Shown: positions 45,845-56,818 of the stretch, piece after piece | Layout: every line of letters starts with the position of its first letter | Numbering within the stretch: the stretch's first letter is position 1 | Assembly (NCBI RefSeq): GCF_040833965.1 | Contig: NZ_CP162142.1 | Coordinates: 1-64,000 of the forward strand | DNA length: 64,000 nucleotides | From: Leptospira sp. WS39.C2 | GTDB taxonomy: Bacteria > Spirochaetota > Leptospiria > Leptospirales > Leptospiraceae | Direction of reading: 5' to 3' | Program-made: the position numbers and the translations under genes | Notes under the pieces: generated by a model | What the model was told of the DNA's origin: nothing | The model's input: the letters and a program-made list of their open reading frames with translations, nothing else | Database searches by the model: none

Positions 45845-46612
45845 ATGTCCAAAGAATTCGAAGGAAAAGTAGCACTGGTAACGGGAGCTGCCTCTCCCAT
45901 TGGTTTGGGTAGAGCAATCGCAAACCGAATCGCATCGCATGGTGCAAGTTTGGTGCTTGTTGATTTGAATCAGGAAAAAATTGAAGAAGCTGCAAGAGAA
46001 GTAGAAGCAAAATTTGGTGTAAAAGCAATCGGTGTTGCTTGTAACGTAACAAAACCGGAAGATTGTGATGCTGCCATTAGCAAAACAAAAGAAGCATTTG
46101 GGAAACTTGATTTTCTTGTTAACAATGCTGGAGTATTGAAAGACAACTTACTCATTCGTATGTCAGAACAAGAATATGATTTTGTAATGGATGTGAATTG
46201 TAAGGGAGTTTTCCTTATGACAAAATCTGCAAGTAAACTCATCCTTAAATCTGATTCAGGAAGGATTGTAAATATTTCTTCTGTTTCTGGATTAACTGGC
46301 CAACCAGGCCAAGCAAATTACTCCACTTCAAAAGCTGGTGTGATTGCGCTTACAAAAGTTTCTGCTCGTGAATTTTCAGGAAGAAACGTTCTTGTTAATG
46401 CAGTTTGCCCAGGTTATGTGCAAACAGAAATGACAGGAACTCTTTCCAAAGAAGTACAAGAAAAGTTAACAGATCCTGCTGTTATCCCACTGAAACGTCC
46501 TGGAAAACAAGAAGAGATCGCATCTGCTGTGAAATTTTTCTTAAGTAACGATGCATCTTACATCACAGGTACATACCTCCGCGTTGACGGTGGTGCTGCT
46601 ATCGGGATGTAG
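45845..46612 (+). CDS. fabG: 3-oxoacyl-ACP reductase-like SDR (FabG)
   Basis: The 255-residue SDR probably reduces 3-oxoacyl-ACP in fatty-acid elongation. It has an altered glycine motif [10 protein letters not shown] near 14-23, N-N-A-G near 93, catalytic Ser in N-I-S-S-V near 144, and Y-S-T-S-K near 159-163. The V-N-A-V-C-P-G-Y motif follows. The ATG has AGGGGGG upstream. FabG is the best fit, but other acetoacyl reductases share these motifs. The 3' end overlaps the M23 gene by 14 bases. Confidence 0.82.
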   Translation: MSKEFEGKVALVTGAASPIGLGRAIANRIASHGASLVLVDLNQEKIEEAAREVEAKFGVKAIGVACNVTKPEDCDAAISKTKEAFGKLDFLVNNAGVLKDNLLIRMSEQEYDFVMDVNCKGVFLMTKSASKLILKSDSGRIVNISSVSGLTGQPGQANYSTSKAGVIALTKVSAREFSGRNVLVNAVCPGYVQTEMTGTLSKEVQEKLTDPAVIPLKRPGKQEEIASAVKFFLSNDASYITGTYLRVDGGAAIGM

Positions 46613-48563
46613 ACTTTTTATCCTTTGCCTTAGGTGCGATTGTAATGGGTTTAACCACCTTTTGCACCTTAGGCGAAGATTGTTTTGTTTTTGATTCTTT
46701 TGATTGTTTTTTTTCTTTTGAAGTTTCTACAGTAATCGTTTCATTGACTGTTTTTTTCTTCTCTTCTACTACTGGAGGTGTTTGGATTTCGTAATCAAAC
46801 CTAACAGTAGAACTCCAATTTCCTGCATAGTCTCTTACACTCGCAAGGACCGTATGTTTTCCGGGTTCATATAAACTTTCTGGCTCAAAAATTTCAAGTC
46901 GGCCATCTTTTGGAAAAAACTCAGCTTTGCCTGGTATTCCATCTACCGTTATATCAAATCCATCTGGCATAATCCCAGATCCAACATCCACCGCCTTTAA
47001 ATATAAGGCGAAGTCTTCTCTCGGATATACAGATTTATTCATCAAATCATGCAAATAAATGTTTGGTGGTGTTTGGTCTGATAAAACCACAAAAAGTCCC
47101 GTTTTTCTAAGTCGTACTTTAAAAAACTGGCCCCAAGCACTAAAAGAGGAACCATTTATTTTTTTTACATTTCCATCTGCTAAGACTTCATACAAATCAG
47201 CTGAATTGATATCTTTTGTTTTTGGAACCTTAACATAAAGGTCGTAACCCAAATTAAAATCTTTGAAGTCAGGACCAATTTTATAAACACTAGAAAGTTG
47301 GTTTAGACCTTGTGTGTTGATTTTGATTTGTTCTTGTGCTTCAATTTCAAAAAATGCCTTGGAATACACAGCATTGACAGGGAAAAATAATTCAACTTTT
47401 GTATCTTTGGATTTGAATGTGGTATAACGGTCGTAATACACATTATATTTCCATTCTTTGGTGACAATGTGGCTATAATCCCCTTGGTCTTTCAAAACAT
47501 AAAAAGAAGCAAGAGACATTTGACCACCCATTCCAGTTGCACGAATGGTAACTTCTTTGGGTTCGCCCATTTTCATTTGTTCGCTATCAAGGATTCCTTG
47601 TTCACGACCATTACTCCGCATACCGAGTAAATCGTTTCCATCCCTTGTATGTAAATAATAGGAAAAAGGATTTCCATTTGGTTTACTGACAGAACTATCA
47701 TATAATAGAACGTTTTTTCTTGTATGTTCTTTTAAAATCTTGGATAACTGAAATCCTTGTAATACATTTTCTCCAATTAACATATCTAAGGTGAAAATAC
47801 CAAGGCGATTGTTATTGGATTTTTGATGAATCGCGATTTGAATTCCGACTTTTCCTTGGATAAAAAGTGTAGGAGTTTCTGATAATTCAAAACGATTTCC
47901 ACTCGTTTCGTAAAATGGGATTTCAACCGTTTCATTCCGCCCATTGATGAACGTACGCGGAGTTTGGGGAGTAATCCTTAAGGTATTAAAAACGATTGGT
48001 TCAGCAGCATTATATCCCAATCCAAAATGCATTGGGTTATAATATACATTGTCTTTAAATAATTCGAAGTGTAAATGGGGAGGACCAACTCCAGTATCAC
48101 CTGAAAATGCAATCGTTTCTCCAGCATCAACTTCTACAGCTTCTGGAAGTGCTATATCAAAATCGGTTCTATCTTTAAACCTACGAGCTTGTTTTGATTT
48201 TAAGATTTGTTTTACAATTTTTGGAGAAAATTTGTGAAGGTGTCCATAACGAGAAGTCATTCCATCATCATGTTGTAGAAACAAAGCATAACCAATGCTA
48301 GACCATCTTCTTTGTACACGAGTGACTTTTCCTTTAGTCACGGCCAGGATAGGAATACCAATCCTTCCTCCAGTTGAAAAGTCTTGTCCCATGTGGAAAT
48401 GCCCAGTTCTGAACTCACCAAAGGCACCTGTAATCGTATCATAACCCTTCACAGGCCATAGATAGGGATTTTTTAAAACAAAACCTGGAGGGTAATCAGA
48501 AGATGATATTGCTAATAGGGATACAAAACATGGAATAAGGACTAATACGAAAAAACGCAACAT
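46599..48563 (-). CDS. Exported M23-family metallopeptidase
   Basis: This 654-residue protein has an N-terminal signal peptide (about residues 1-20). The peptidase domain comes first: H57-M-G-Q-D61 gives the HxxxD zinc pair, R-Y-G-H-L-H follows, and H-L-H-F-E-L-F gives the HxH motif. Such enzymes cleave peptidoglycan cross-links. Residues 200-600 are beta-rich and unrecognised, possibly Ig-like repeats. The last 60 residues are a Lys/Thr/Glu-rich disordered tail. The long C-terminal part is unusual compared with standard M23 enzymes, which usually carry LysM or coiled-coil parts. Confidence 0.85.
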   Translation of the reverse strand: MLRFFVLVLIPCFVSLLAISSSDYPPGFVLKNPYLWPVKGYDTITGAFGEFRTGHFHMGQDFSTGGRIGIPILAVTKGKVTRVQRRWSSIGYALFLQHDDGMTSRYGHLHKFSPKIVKQILKSKQARRFKDRTDFDIALPEAVEVDAGETIAFSGDTGVGPPHLHFELFKDNVYYNPMHFGLGYNAAEPIVFNTLRITPQTPRTFINGRNETVEIPFYETSGNRFELSETPTLFIQGKVGIQIAIHQKSNNNRLGIFTLDMLIGENVLQGFQLSKILKEHTRKNVLLYDSSVSKPNGNPFSYYLHTRDGNDLLGMRSNGREQGILDSEQMKMGEPKEVTIRATGMGGQMSLASFYVLKDQGDYSHIVTKEWKYNVYYDRYTTFKSKDTKVELFFPVNAVYSKAFFEIEAQEQIKINTQGLNQLSSVYKIGPDFKDFNLGYDLYVKVPKTKDINSADLYEVLADGNVKKINGSSFSAWGQFFKVRLRKTGLFVVLSDQTPPNIYLHDLMNKSVYPREDFALYLKAVDVGSGIMPDGFDITVDGIPGKAEFFPKDGRLEIFEPESLYEPGKHTVLASVRDYAGNWSSTVRFDYEIQTPPVVEEKKKTVNETITVETSKEKKQSKESKTKQSSPKVQKVVKPITIAPKAKDKKSTSR

Positions 48564-48616
48564 CAGATTTCACTATAATTTTCGGCAAGTATGGTGAAAA
48601 GACTTATAAGAATTCA

Positions 48617-48637
48617 GGGGATAGATTTCTTATCCCC
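48617..48637 (-). terminator. Hairpin after the enoyl-CoA hydratase gene
   Basis: GGGGATA at 48617-48623 pairs with TATCCCC at 48631-48637. On the minus strand this follows the enoyl-CoA hydratase stop by about 20 bases. The U-tract after it is poor, so termination strength is uncertain. Confidence 0.45.
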
Positions 48638-48657
48638 ATTCTTTTATCAAAAAAGAT

Positions 48658-49440
48658 TTATTGGAAAACAGGTCTCCTTTTTTCTTTTAACGCTGTCATT
48701 GCTTCTAGTAAATTATCAACAACTCCTGGTTGTTCAAAAGATTTGGTAGTATCTATTTTGTATTGTTCCAAATTGCGAAGTAAATTTGCATTCAGAGTGT
48801 TTTTAGTCGCACGGTATGCAGAAGAAGGTACTTTCGAAAGCGCCTCTAATTTTTTAACAGAGAGTTTTCTTACTTCTTCGGGAGTTGCCGCAATTTCATC
48901 AATGAGTCCAATTTTTTTGGCTTCAGGTGCTTTGTAAATGGTTCCTTCCAAACAAACTTCTGCCCAATATCTTGGTTCCACACACATTTTAATACGATCA
49001 ATGAAACTAGCTGGAAGTGGCAGACCTACATTCACTTCAGTGAAACCAATACGGCATTTTCCATCTAACATATATTTGAAATCAGAAGCAACAGTAATGA
49101 CAGCTCCACCACCCATTGCATAACCAGTTACTTCAGTGATGAGAGGTTTGTCAAATTTCACAAGTTCACCAAATAAAATAACAATGCCACCTACTTCGTC
49201 TATGAGTTTGTCTTTTGGAGTAGAGAGAAGATTTTCAGCATCTAGACCATTGCAGAAAAATTTTGGATTGTCGGTTCCAAAGATAACTCCGCGTTTGATT
49301 GGATCAGCTTTGATTTCTTTTAGAATTTCACCAAGGTCGCGCATGTTTTGACCGGTTAATGAGTTTTGTTCATTCATTTGAAAACGAATGATTTCTCCTT
49401 TGCCATTTGGTAGATCGATTATTTCTCTTTTGTAATTCAT
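48658..49440 (-). CDS. Enoyl-CoA hydratase/isomerase family protein
   Basis: The 260-residue crotonase-fold protein has F-F-C-N-G-L-D-A near 75 for the first oxyanion-hole segment, G-Y-A-M-G-G-G-A near 106-113 for the second, and a catalytic-type Glu in G-F-T-E-V-N-V-G-L-P near 138. The usual first Glu is replaced in the G-G-G-A-V region, so the reaction may be isomerisation rather than hydration. Probably acts in fatty-acid breakdown. An acyl-CoA dehydrogenase gene lies 3.7 kb further on, but is not in the same operon. Confidence 0.8.
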   Translation of the reverse strand: MNYKREIIDLPNGKGEIIRFQMNEQNSLTGQNMRDLGEILKEIKADPIKRGVIFGTDNPKFFCNGLDAENLLSTPKDKLIDEVGGIVILFGELVKFDKPLITEVTGYAMGGGAVITVASDFKYMLDGKCRIGFTEVNVGLPLPASFIDRIKMCVEPRYWAEVCLEGTIYKAPEAKKIGLIDEIAATPEEVRKLSVKKLEALSKVPSSAYRATKNTLNANLLRNLEQYKIDTTKSFEQPGVVDNLLEAMTALKEKRRPVFQ

Positions 49441-49481
49441 ATTTCTCTTCTTGGTTTTGTTTAATTTTTTGGATTTGAATT

Positions 49482-50483
49482 TTACGTTTGGTCAGATGTT
49501 GGTATTGTATCTGTAGATATATCTTTGTTCTTCTGACTAGAATCATCAATTGAAGTTTTGTTTTCAGCCTGTGTTGTTTCTGGAGTCACTGATTGAGGCA
49601 CTTCTGAACTAGGATTGATATCAACTTTGACTTCCCCTAAATTGGTTGGAGGAATAGGACTATTTTGACTTGGTTCTTTATTTGTATCTTTTGCAAATTT
49701 TTCCTTTTTCTCTTTTTTACGAAGTTCTTCTTTCTTTAATTCTTCCATTTTAACGTATTCATCGAACTCGTTCGGAGCCATGAACACTAACATTTTTTCA
49801 TCATCTGTGGAATGTTCGATGAAGGCTCCCATATGCCGGCCTGCTATAAAAATAATCTTATCATGATTTTGAAAAATTTTAATCACACGTTCGAATACTT
49901 CTACTTCTTCTTTCCCAAGTTCAGGAACAACTCTAACATCAAAACAAATTCTTTCTGTGTGAATTGATTTTAAAAAATTTAAAGTGAATATTTTTTTAAA
50001 TTCAGGAAAAACATATCGTTTTAGATTCGCTCGGCATTGGAATAAAACACGGTCTTGTCCACGGTCAACAACTACAAAGGAAACATTATCTCGAGTTTTT
50101 GAAGATTCACTAAACTTATATTCTTCGATATGTGAATGGATTCTATCAAGTAATGTTTGTTTTGCGAGTGGTTTTACTATGTAGTCCGTAAATCCAAGTT
50201 TTTTATGATTTGCAATGAAATTTGCGTCTTCCTTAGGAATCATTGCTAATATCGGAATGTTATGAGTGATCACGTCACGGCGAAGTTCTAATATAAATTC
50301 TAATTCCTTTTTATCTTTAAAGGTTAAACCCATCAGAATAATATCTGGGTTTGAAGATTTAACATATTCTTGGACCGTTTGTGAAAATTTTGTGATCACA
50401 ACTCTTTGGCGTAGACCTAAAAAGATATTCTCCAAATCTTGAGCAGAATTTGGATCGTTTTCAATTGCCATGATAAAATGCAT
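49482..50483 (-). CDS. Degenerate receiver domain with STAS-like second domain
   Basis: The 333-residue protein begins with a response-regulator fold. The acidic pocket E8-N-D is partly kept and the K104-P motif is intact, but the phospho-acceptor Asp is replaced (I-L-M-G52-L) and the Thr/Ser position is Met, so it cannot be phosphorylated in the normal way. Residues about 130-245 resemble a STAS fold (F-L-K-S-I-H, R-I-C-F-D-V-R, K-I-I-F-I-A-G-R). The last 85 residues are disordered and rich in K, E, S, T and P. It follows the EAL gene by seven bases. A Met at residue 5 is an alternative start. Confidence 0.65.
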   Translation of the reverse strand: MHFIMAIENDPNSAQDLENIFLGLRQRVVITKFSQTVQEYVKSSNPDIILMGLTFKDKKELEFILELRRDVITHNIPILAMIPKEDANFIANHKKLGFTDYIVKPLAKQTLLDRIHSHIEEYKFSESSKTRDNVSFVVVDRGQDRVLFQCRANLKRYVFPEFKKIFTLNFLKSIHTERICFDVRVVPELGKEEVEVFERVIKIFQNHDKIIFIAGRHMGAFIEHSTDDEKMLVFMAPNEFDEYVKMEELKKEELRKKEKKEKFAKDTNKEPSQNSPIPPTNLGEVKVDINPSSEVPQSVTPETTQAENKTSIDDSSQKNKDISTDTIPTSDQT

Positions 50484-50490
50484 AATAACT

Positions 50491-51840
50491 TTAAATGAGT
50501 CCTTCTTCGGATGCGACTAAAAACAAGTTACCAACTTTCTTTTGTTTTTCCGATAAAATTTTGTCAGTTAATACTTCTTTCACAACATCTTCGTGGATGG
50601 AGTGGAGTAAATCAAAATCCCTTTTGTAATCGGAAATCGTCATTTTGCCAAATAAGATATTGGCTTGGAATTGATAAATTTGGTGTTCCATAAGAAAATT
50701 TAATGTATCAAAGTCCTCCACAGCCTCTGCTGTGATGACTGCTTCTCGGTTGTCCGCTAACCTCTTGCAATAATCAATGAATGCCAAATTGTCTAAAAAT
50801 TTTATTTGGTCTTCTTCAATTTTGAATTTAAAACTAATTGGATCTAATTTGAATTCCTTGATCATAATTCCCAAATCGAGTACTATTTGATGAGACTGAC
50901 TTTTTACTCCAAAGTCATCAGCAGCAAAACTCATTCCGTGAGAATAAAATGCCTGGCAGACATCTTTTAGTTGGTATTTTGATTCGTCGTATGGTTTTTC
51001 AACAAGTTCAAAGCGAATGTTTTCTGGAGAAAGATCTTTGCTTAGGATCAATTTTTTTAAACGATCCACTCTGTCATTTAAAGAGAAAGTATCAATCAAT
51101 GACTGTGGAGAAATATTAAATTTTAAAAGTCCAGGTGCTCCTTCACAAGCAATGATGAGTTTTTCTAAAATCAAAAGTTCAATTCGATTGATGTCTTGGT
51201 CAGAGGGAATATCATTGATTAAATCTTTATATCCGATATAAGCTCCACCTCCTAAAAATACTTCCCCACCTTTCACAGCATAAGTTTTTTCTTTAGGATT
51301 AAAAATCACTGTAGGTTGGATCATCGCTTCATGCACTGAGCCAGAAATATACGTATTTGCTTTGTTGTAATAGGTCCAACTCCAACGTACTAAGTTGTCG
51401 TTTAGATTTTTTTCAGAAGATTTGAAGAGTTCTGCAAATATTTCTTCATTATCAGATATAAAATTAGATTGGGTTCTAGAAACACCAAAGTGAAAAGATA
51501 CAATTTTATTTTGTAAACATTGTTGTTGGAATTTTCCAACTGAGTTTTCAATGTTTGGAAATTTTTCAATGTCCCATTCAAATAAAGGAGAGATTCCCAT
51601 CAAAAGGATATTCTGTTTTTCGAAATAATGGAATCCAAAGCAGATATCTTCCAAGTCCAAACAGGAATAAAATTCCGTACGTAACAAATCTAAAAATTCT
51701 GTAAGTTCGATGCCTGTGATATTTTCAAATCGAATGAGAAAGAGTGGTTTTCCTTTATTTTCTTGGATGAAATGTTTTTTAAACACTTCCAAGTCTTTCA
51801 TTCCAAAATAATAAGGACCAGTTAAAAGTTGATTTTTCAA
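50491..51840 (-). CDS. EAL-domain protein, putative c-di-GMP phosphodiesterase
   Basis: The 449-residue protein has an unrecognised N-terminal part (1-180) and an EAL domain at about 185-425. The EAL motif reads E193-V-F. Metal and base residues appear to remain: N242 in F-N-I-S-P, E281, D308-D309 in A-D-D-F-G, K331 and D333 in F-K-L-D, E372 in A-E-A-V-E, and Q392. Hydrolysis of c-di-GMP is therefore possible in spite of the divergent motif. It precedes the degenerate receiver/STAS gene, which may regulate it. No GGDEF motif is visible. Confidence 0.75.
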   Translation of the reverse strand: MKNQLLTGPYYFGMKDLEVFKKHFIQENKGKPLFLIRFENITGIELTEFLDLLRTEFYSCLDLEDICFGFHYFEKQNILLMGISPLFEWDIEKFPNIENSVGKFQQQCLQNKIVSFHFGVSRTQSNFISDNEEIFAELFKSSEKNLNDNLVRWSWTYYNKANTYISGSVHEAMIQPTVIFNPKEKTYAVKGGEVFLGGGAYIGYKDLINDIPSDQDINRIELLILEKLIIACEGAPGLLKFNISPQSLIDTFSLNDRVDRLKKLILSKDLSPENIRFELVEKPYDESKYQLKDVCQAFYSHGMSFAADDFGVKSQSHQIVLDLGIMIKEFKLDPISFKFKIEEDQIKFLDNLAFIDYCKRLADNREAVITAEAVEDFDTLNFLMEHQIYQFQANILFGKMTISDYKRDFDLLHSIHEDVVKEVLTDKILSEKQKKVGNLFLVASEEGLI

Positions 51841-51928
51841 ATGTTACCTTCGTATATGATTTGATTCTTTCACGACGTCTTGTAATTTTATGTGAATTCA
51901 ATGGAAAAGGCAACAAGGATAGTCACTT

Positions 51929-52174
51929 ATGTTTAGTTTTATTTGGTTTTTACTCATTGGTCTCGCGGCAGGTTGGCTTGCGGGTCGTATCCTACGTGGA
52001 AAAGGTTTTGGACTCATCGCCAATTTGGTGATTGGTGTTGTTGGTTCCTTCTTAGGGGGAATTGTGTTTGGTCTTCTTGGTTTTCGTTCTTACGGAATCG
52101 TTGCCGAACTCATTGTCGCAGTGATCGGAGCGATTCTATTGATTTTTATCGCAGGTGTGATCAAAAAAAAATAG
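51929..52174 (+). CDS. GlsB/YeaQ/YmgE-family small membrane protein
   Basis: The 81-residue protein has three hydrophobic segments and the family motifs G-L-A-A-G-W-L-A-G, G-L-I-A-N-L-V-I-G-V-V-G-S-F-L-G-G and a C-terminal membrane stretch. Members are known as transglycosylase-associated or stress-response inner-membrane proteins; the exact role is unclear. It diverges from the EAL gene and has a terminator downstream. Confidence 0.88.
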   Translation: MFSFIWFLLIGLAAGWLAGRILRGKGFGLIANLVIGVVGSFLGGIVFGLLGFRSYGIVAELIVAVIGAILLIFIAGVIKKK

Positions 52175-52183
52175 TTCCAAAGT

Positions 52184-52208
52184 AAAGGGCGTGTTAAGTA
52201 GCCCTTTT
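52184..52208 (+). terminator. Terminator after the YeaQ-like gene
   Basis: AAAGGGC at 52184-52190 pairs with GCCCTTT at 52201-52207 with a 10-base loop and T-run. It lies just after the small membrane protein gene. Confidence 0.72.
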
Positions 52209-52224
52209 GTCTAAATGGAAAAGT

Positions 52225-52247
52225 GAGGGAGACATAAGTCCCCTCTT
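52225..52247 (-). terminator. Possible terminator after yebC
   Basis: On the minus strand GAGGG near 52247-52243 pairs with CCCTC near 52229-52225, followed by a short T-rich tract. It lies about 20 bases after the yebC stop. Confidence 0.45.
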
Positions 52248-52266
52248 CTTTTCCTAGGAATGAATT

Positions 52267-53010
52267 TTAATCGAGTTCGACTCCTTCGCCTAACTCAAAG
52301 TTGGAGCTCACACCTTGTACGTCATCATTGGCTTCAAGGTTATCAATTAACTTCATTACTTTTTCTGCTGTCTCTTTATCATTCACTTCCACAGTTGTCA
52401 TTGGGATGTATTTGATTTCTGACTCTTCCATGTTCAGCCCTTTCGTGGAAAGGGCGGACTGGACCGCTTCATATTCCGCTGGAGTTGTGAGAACGACATA
52501 CATCCCGTCATTCACTTGGATGTCTTCGGCACCAGCCCCTAAAGCTAAATCAAACAATGCTTCTTCCGAAATTTGGTCTGCCTTGAGAGTGAGTTGGCCT
52601 TTACGTTCAAACAAACGGGAAACTGCCCCCGCATTGGCAAGGGATCCACCAAGTTTCGTTAAAATGCTTTTGATTTCGGGAGTTGTACGGGATTTTTTAT
52701 CGGTAAGCACATCCACCATGATGGCAACTCCACCAGGTGCATAACATTCGTACAGACACTCTTCATAGATCATGCCCTCGAGTCCACCCGTACCCTTTTT
52801 GATGGCACGTTCGATATTGTCTTTTGGCATATTGGCGGCTTTCGCTTTGGTAACCGCTAAACGAAGTCTTGGGTTACCCTCTTGGTCACCTCCACCTTCT
52901 TTGGCTGCCACAGAAATTTCTTTGGCTATCCTTGTAAAGATGGCGCCTCTTTTGGCATCAATGGCTCCCTTTTTTCTTCGAATCGTCGCCCATTTCGAGT
53001 GTCCTGACAT
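52267..53010 (-). CDS. yebC: YebC/PmpR-family protein
   Basis: The 247-residue protein starts with [10 protein letters not shown] and has the family motifs [15 protein letters not shown] near 53-67, Y-E-C-Y-A-P-G-G-V near 85, and a C-terminal L-x-x-N-D-D-V-Q-x-V. YebC members are DNA-binding regulators or, in recent work, ribosome-associated factors for polyproline translation. Which applies here is not known. Length is normal. Confidence 0.94.
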   Translation of the reverse strand: MSGHSKWATIRRKKGAIDAKRGAIFTRIAKEISVAAKEGGGDQEGNPRLRLAVTKAKAANMPKDNIERAIKKGTGGLEGMIYEECLYECYAPGGVAIMVDVLTDKKSRTTPEIKSILTKLGGSLANAGAVSRLFERKGQLTLKADQISEEALFDLALGAGAEDIQVNDGMYVVLTTPAEYEAVQSALSTKGLNMEESEIKYIPMTTVEVNDKETAEKVMKLIDNLEANDDVQGVSSNFELGEGVELD

Positions 53011-53133
53011 TGTTGTCTCCCATGGCTAGGATTTTGGATTCAAAAGATTTTTCAACAGATTTAAGTCGCCCTAGTTTCTTGACTCATAGAGAAAAATCCA
53101 AAGTACTGTAAAAAAACATCTATAAGGCAACCC

Positions 53134-54300
53134 ATGATCGACTTTTCAATCACCGATGAACAAAAAGCCCTCCGCGAATTAGCCAGAGATTTCGCAAAAA
53201 ATGAAATGATTCCAAAAGCGGAACACCATGACCACACAGGTGAGTATCCAAAAGAAATTTTGAAAAAGGCATTTGATGTGGGTCTCATGAACATGCACAT
53301 CCCTTCTGAATATGGTGGTGCTGGACTCGGTGTTTTGGATGAACTCATCGCCTCAGAAGAGTTATTTTATGGATGTTCTGGGATGGCAACCGCGATCCTT
53401 GCAAACAACCTAGCTCTTGCACCTGTATTGTTAGGTGCAGATGACTATGTAATGAAAAAATATATCCAACCAATGACTGAAAATTTTACACTAGCGGCTT
53501 ATGCGGTTACAGAGCCAGGTGCAGGATCTGATGTTGCAGGAATTCGTACCACAGCAAAACGAGTGGGTGATGAATACATCATCAACGGATCCAAAATGTG
53601 GATCACTAATGCAGGACATGCAGACTGGTTTTTTGTCTTAGCAAAAACAGATCCGAATGCTGGTCACAAAGGTATGACAGGTTTCATCGTAGATGCCAAA
53701 ACTCCTGGAATCATTATCGGTAAAAAAGAAAAAAATATGGGTCAACGTTGTTCCGATACTCGTGGTGTAACTTTCGAAGATGTAAAAGTTCCCAAAGAAA
53801 ATATGATCGGAAAAGAGGGTGAGGGATTCAAAATTGCAATGGGAGCTTTTGACCAAACTCGACCTGCTGTTGCCATTGGAGCAGTTGGTGTTGCACGTGC
53901 TGCCCTTGACCATTCCATTCGTTATGCAAACACCCGTAATGCGTTTGGTAAACCAATCTCTGTAAACCAAGGTGTTAGTTTTATGATCGCTGAAATGGCT
54001 CGAGACATTGAAGCAGGTCGTTTGTTATGTTGGCAATCTGCTTGGTTAATTGATAACAAATTTAGAAACACATACCAAGCATCGATTGCAAAAGTATTTT
54101 GTGCTGATATGGCTATGCGTGTCACAACCGATGCGGTTCAAATTTTTGGCGGATACGGATTCAATGAAGAATACCCAGTTGAAAAATTGATGCGTGATGC
54201 AAAAATTTTCCAAATTTACGAAGGTACTTCACAAATCCAAAGAGTGATCATCTCCAAATTCCTCAATGATGGAGTTGGGATCGAAACTCCAAACGCTTAA
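53134..54300 (+). CDS. Acyl-CoA dehydrogenase
   Basis: The 388-residue FAD enzyme oxidises acyl-CoA to enoyl-CoA in beta-oxidation. The motifs [11 protein letters not shown] near 126-136, W-I-T-N-A-G near 160, an R-x-x-x-A-x-x-A-V-G-V-A-R-A segment, and I-F-G-G-Y-G near 344 are present, with the catalytic Glu in Y-E-G-T-S-Q-I-Q-R near 366-374. Medium- or short-chain preference cannot be decided. It diverges from yebC. Confidence 0.93.
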   Translation: MIDFSITDEQKALRELARDFAKNEMIPKAEHHDHTGEYPKEILKKAFDVGLMNMHIPSEYGGAGLGVLDELIASEELFYGCSGMATAILANNLALAPVLLGADDYVMKKYIQPMTENFTLAAYAVTEPGAGSDVAGIRTTAKRVGDEYIINGSKMWITNAGHADWFFVLAKTDPNAGHKGMTGFIVDAKTPGIIIGKKEKNMGQRCSDTRGVTFEDVKVPKENMIGKEGEGFKIAMGAFDQTRPAVAIGAVGVARAALDHSIRYANTRNAFGKPISVNQGVSFMIAEMARDIEAGRLLCWQSAWLIDNKFRNTYQASIAKVFCADMAMRVTTDAVQIFGGYGFNEEYPVEKLMRDAKIFQIYEGTSQIQRVIISKFLNDGVGIETPNA

Positions 54301-54356
54301 AAGTTGGAATTGGGATCAGTGGGATTTTAAAAAAGTTCCACTGTTCCTATCCTATT

Positions 54357-54926
54357 ATGTTTTTACTCATCGATAACTACGACTCATTCACATACATATT
54401 ATTCCAATACTTAGCCAAAATCGCACCTACAACTGTAATGCGAAACGATGAAAATTTACCTTTGGATTCCCTTCAAAAATACCAAGCTGTTGTCCTTTCT
54501 CCAGGACCTGGTTTACCAAAAACATCTGGGAACCTAATGACTCATTTTTCATTTTTATATCCGAAAGTACCTGTACTTGGCATTTGTCTTGGCCACCAAA
54601 CGATTGCAGAAACGTTTGGAGCCAAATTAGAACAAACCAAGGAAATTTATCATGGAAGGCCTTCTCCGATAGAACACAATGGTGAAGGGATATTTAAGAA
54701 GATTCCAAACCAATTTTTAGCCAATCGTTACCATTCCTGGGCAGTTTCAAAACTGGAATTTCCAAACGAATTGGAAGTGACAGCAGAAACAAAAGATGGT
54801 GTGATCATGGGAATTCGTCACAGAAAATGGAAAAAGGTCTTTGGGGTTCAGTTCCATCCAGAATCCATCCTCACTGAATATGGGGAAACTTTGCTTCGTA
54901 ACTTCTATGAGGAAGTTCATTCATGA
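54357..54926 (+). CDS. Class I glutamine amidotransferase (second TrpG/PabA-type gene)
   Basis: The 189-residue protein has L-I-D-N-Y-D-S-F-T near residue 4, S-P-G-P-G-L-P near 50, the Cys nucleophile in G-I-C-L-G-H-Q near 78, and V-Q-F-H-P-E-S near 169. This is the TrpG/PabA pattern. Because trpEG already exists at 28.5-30.6 kb, this copy may serve PabB in folate synthesis, though no pabB is adjacent. It overlaps the ABC exporter gene by four bases, an odd pairing. Confidence 0.85.
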   Translation: MFLLIDNYDSFTYILFQYLAKIAPTTVMRNDENLPLDSLQKYQAVVLSPGPGLPKTSGNLMTHFSFLYPKVPVLGICLGHQTIAETFGAKLEQTKEIYHGRPSPIEHNGEGIFKKIPNQFLANRYHSWAVSKLEFPNELEVTAETKDGVIMGIRHRKWKKVFGVQFHPESILTEYGETLLRNFYEEVHS

Positions 54927-56818
54927 AATATTTTCTTAGGTTATTGAGTTATAGCGTTCATTATAAACAAAGATTTGTTTTGGGACTTGTCTTTGCTTTG
55001 TTAACAGCCGTACTCAATGGAATTTCTTTAACTGCACTCATTCCTCTTTTTGATTCACTTGGTAGTGACAAAAATAATCGATTTCACTTGGATTTGACCT
55101 TACCAGAAAAAACTATTTTAGTTCAGGAAGTTTTACTTGGTGAAGATAGTTTAGATGGATTGGAACGAATCAAACGTTTGATCATCTCGGCAAAATTACA
55201 AATCAACGCATACACGGAAGACATGGAACCAAAGGAAGTAGTTTGGGCGGTTTGTATAGCAGTGTTTCCATTGTATCTTTTGAAATTAGGAACCTATTTA
55301 TTATCTGTTTATTGTATTGCTACAGCTGGTTACAAAGCGGTTCGAGACATACGCCAAGAGTTATTTCAAAAAGTACAAAAATTACCTCTCACGTATTTTT
55401 ACAAAGAAAAAACAGGGCTCATCATGAGCCGTGTCATCAACGATGCAGAGATTGTTGCTGCCGTAATATCAAGTAACTTACGTGATGCGGTCATTAATTT
55501 CTTTTACGTTTTAACTCATTTAGTAATTTTAATTTATTTGAATTCGGACTTATTGATCCTTGCTTGTTTGACGGTACCTGTTGTGATTTTACCGGTGACT
55601 TTGTTCACTAGAAAAATTTCCTCATCTACTGCGAGATTCCAAGAGAAAATTGCTGATTTGAATGGTCATATCCAAGAATTTATTTCTGGTATCAAAGTCA
55701 TTCGAACCTTTCGACAAGAAAAACAAGATCTCAAAAAATTCGATAATATCAATTACAAAGTTTATAGAAGGACATTCAAAGGCCAATTTTATTTACAAAT
55801 GGCACCAAGTCTTGTTGAACTTACTTCATCTATTGTTGTGCTCGGTTATTTTGCGTTAGGTGCAAAATTTATCTATTCTGGTAAGTTCACACAAGGTGAA
55901 TTTATGGCCTTCCTTTTAACATTATTATTTTTGATGCGGCCGCTAACTCAACTATCACAAATGGTCGGAAAAATCACCCAAGCAAACTCAGCTGGGAAAA
56001 GAATTTTTGAAATCATTGATCGAGATCCGGAAGTCATCGAACATGGAGATGAAACGGTTTTAGAAAAAATTACAGAAGGCATCAGATTCGAAGACATCCA
56101 TTTTTCTTATCCTGGAACCAACCAAGAAGTTTTAAAAGGAATCAATTTGGACATCAAACTTGGTGAGACCTATGCTTTTGTAGGTACAAGTGGTTCTGGA
56201 AAATCGACGATGATGGATTTGATCCCACGTTTTTTTGATCCAACAGCGGGTCAGATCAAAATAGATGGAATTGATATCAAACAATACTCACTCAAATCCC
56301 TTCGTAAAAAAATTGGTATTGTAACCCAAGAAATTTTCCTCTTCCACGGAACCATTGCTGATAACATCGCGTATGGAACAGGTGCAGCCACACGAAAGGA
56401 AGTGGTAAGAGCTGCTCGTTTGGCCAATGCACATGATTTTATCACTAAAATGGATAATGGATACGATACCATGATCGGGGTACGTGGATTGGATTTAAGT
56501 GGAGGGCAGAGGCAACGCCTTGTCATCGCACGTGCATTATTACGAAATGCAGAAATAATGATTTTAGATGAAGCAACAAGTGCGTTAGATGCTGAATCAG
56601 AGCGTTTGGTAAGCCGAGCTTTAGAGCGATTATTTCAAAACCGTACTACTTTTATCATTGCCCATCGATTATCTACAGTAAGGCGAATCAAAAATATAGT
56701 CGTGATCGAAGATGGAGAGATCAAGGAACAGGGTGATCACGATTCCTTGCTCGAAAAAAATGGTATTTATAAAAAACTATATGATAGTCAATTTGCGGAT
56801 GCGGAGATCCAAATATGA
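54923..56818 (+). CDS. ABC exporter, MsbA-like fused TMD-NBD half transporter
   Basis: The 631-residue protein joins a six-helix membrane domain (about 15-350, with a long loop after helix 1) to an ATP-binding domain. The Walker A motif is G-T-S-G-S-G-K-S-T near 418, the signature L-S-G-G-Q-R-Q-R near 525, and Walker B I-M-I-L-D-E-A near 547, followed by a His-loop A-H-R-L-S. It resembles lipid A or lipid-linked exporters (MsbA) but could transport other lipids. It overlaps the next receiver gene by four bases. Confidence 0.87.
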   Translation: MKYFLRLLSYSVHYKQRFVLGLVFALLTAVLNGISLTALIPLFDSLGSDKNNRFHLDLTLPEKTILVQEVLLGEDSLDGLERIKRLIISAKLQINAYTEDMEPKEVVWAVCIAVFPLYLLKLGTYLLSVYCIATAGYKAVRDIRQELFQKVQKLPLTYFYKEKTGLIMSRVINDAEIVAAVISSNLRDAVINFFYVLTHLVILIYLNSDLLILACLTVPVVILPVTLFTRKISSSTARFQEKIADLNGHIQEFISGIKVIRTFRQEKQDLKKFDNINYKVYRRTFKGQFYLQMAPSLVELTSSIVVLGYFALGAKFIYSGKFTQGEFMAFLLTLLFLMRPLTQLSQMVGKITQANSAGKRIFEIIDRDPEVIEHGDETVLEKITEGIRFEDIHFSYPGTNQEVLKGINLDIKLGETYAFVGTSGSGKSTMMDLIPRFFDPTAGQIKIDGIDIKQYSLKSLRKKIGIVTQEIFLFHGTIADNIAYGTGAATRKEVVRAARLANAHDFITKMDNGYDTMIGVRGLDLSGGQRQRLVIARALLRNAEIMILDEATSALDAESERLVSRALERLFQNRTTFIIAHRLSTVRRIKNIVVIEDGEIKEQGDHDSLLEKNGIYKKLYDSQFADAEIQI

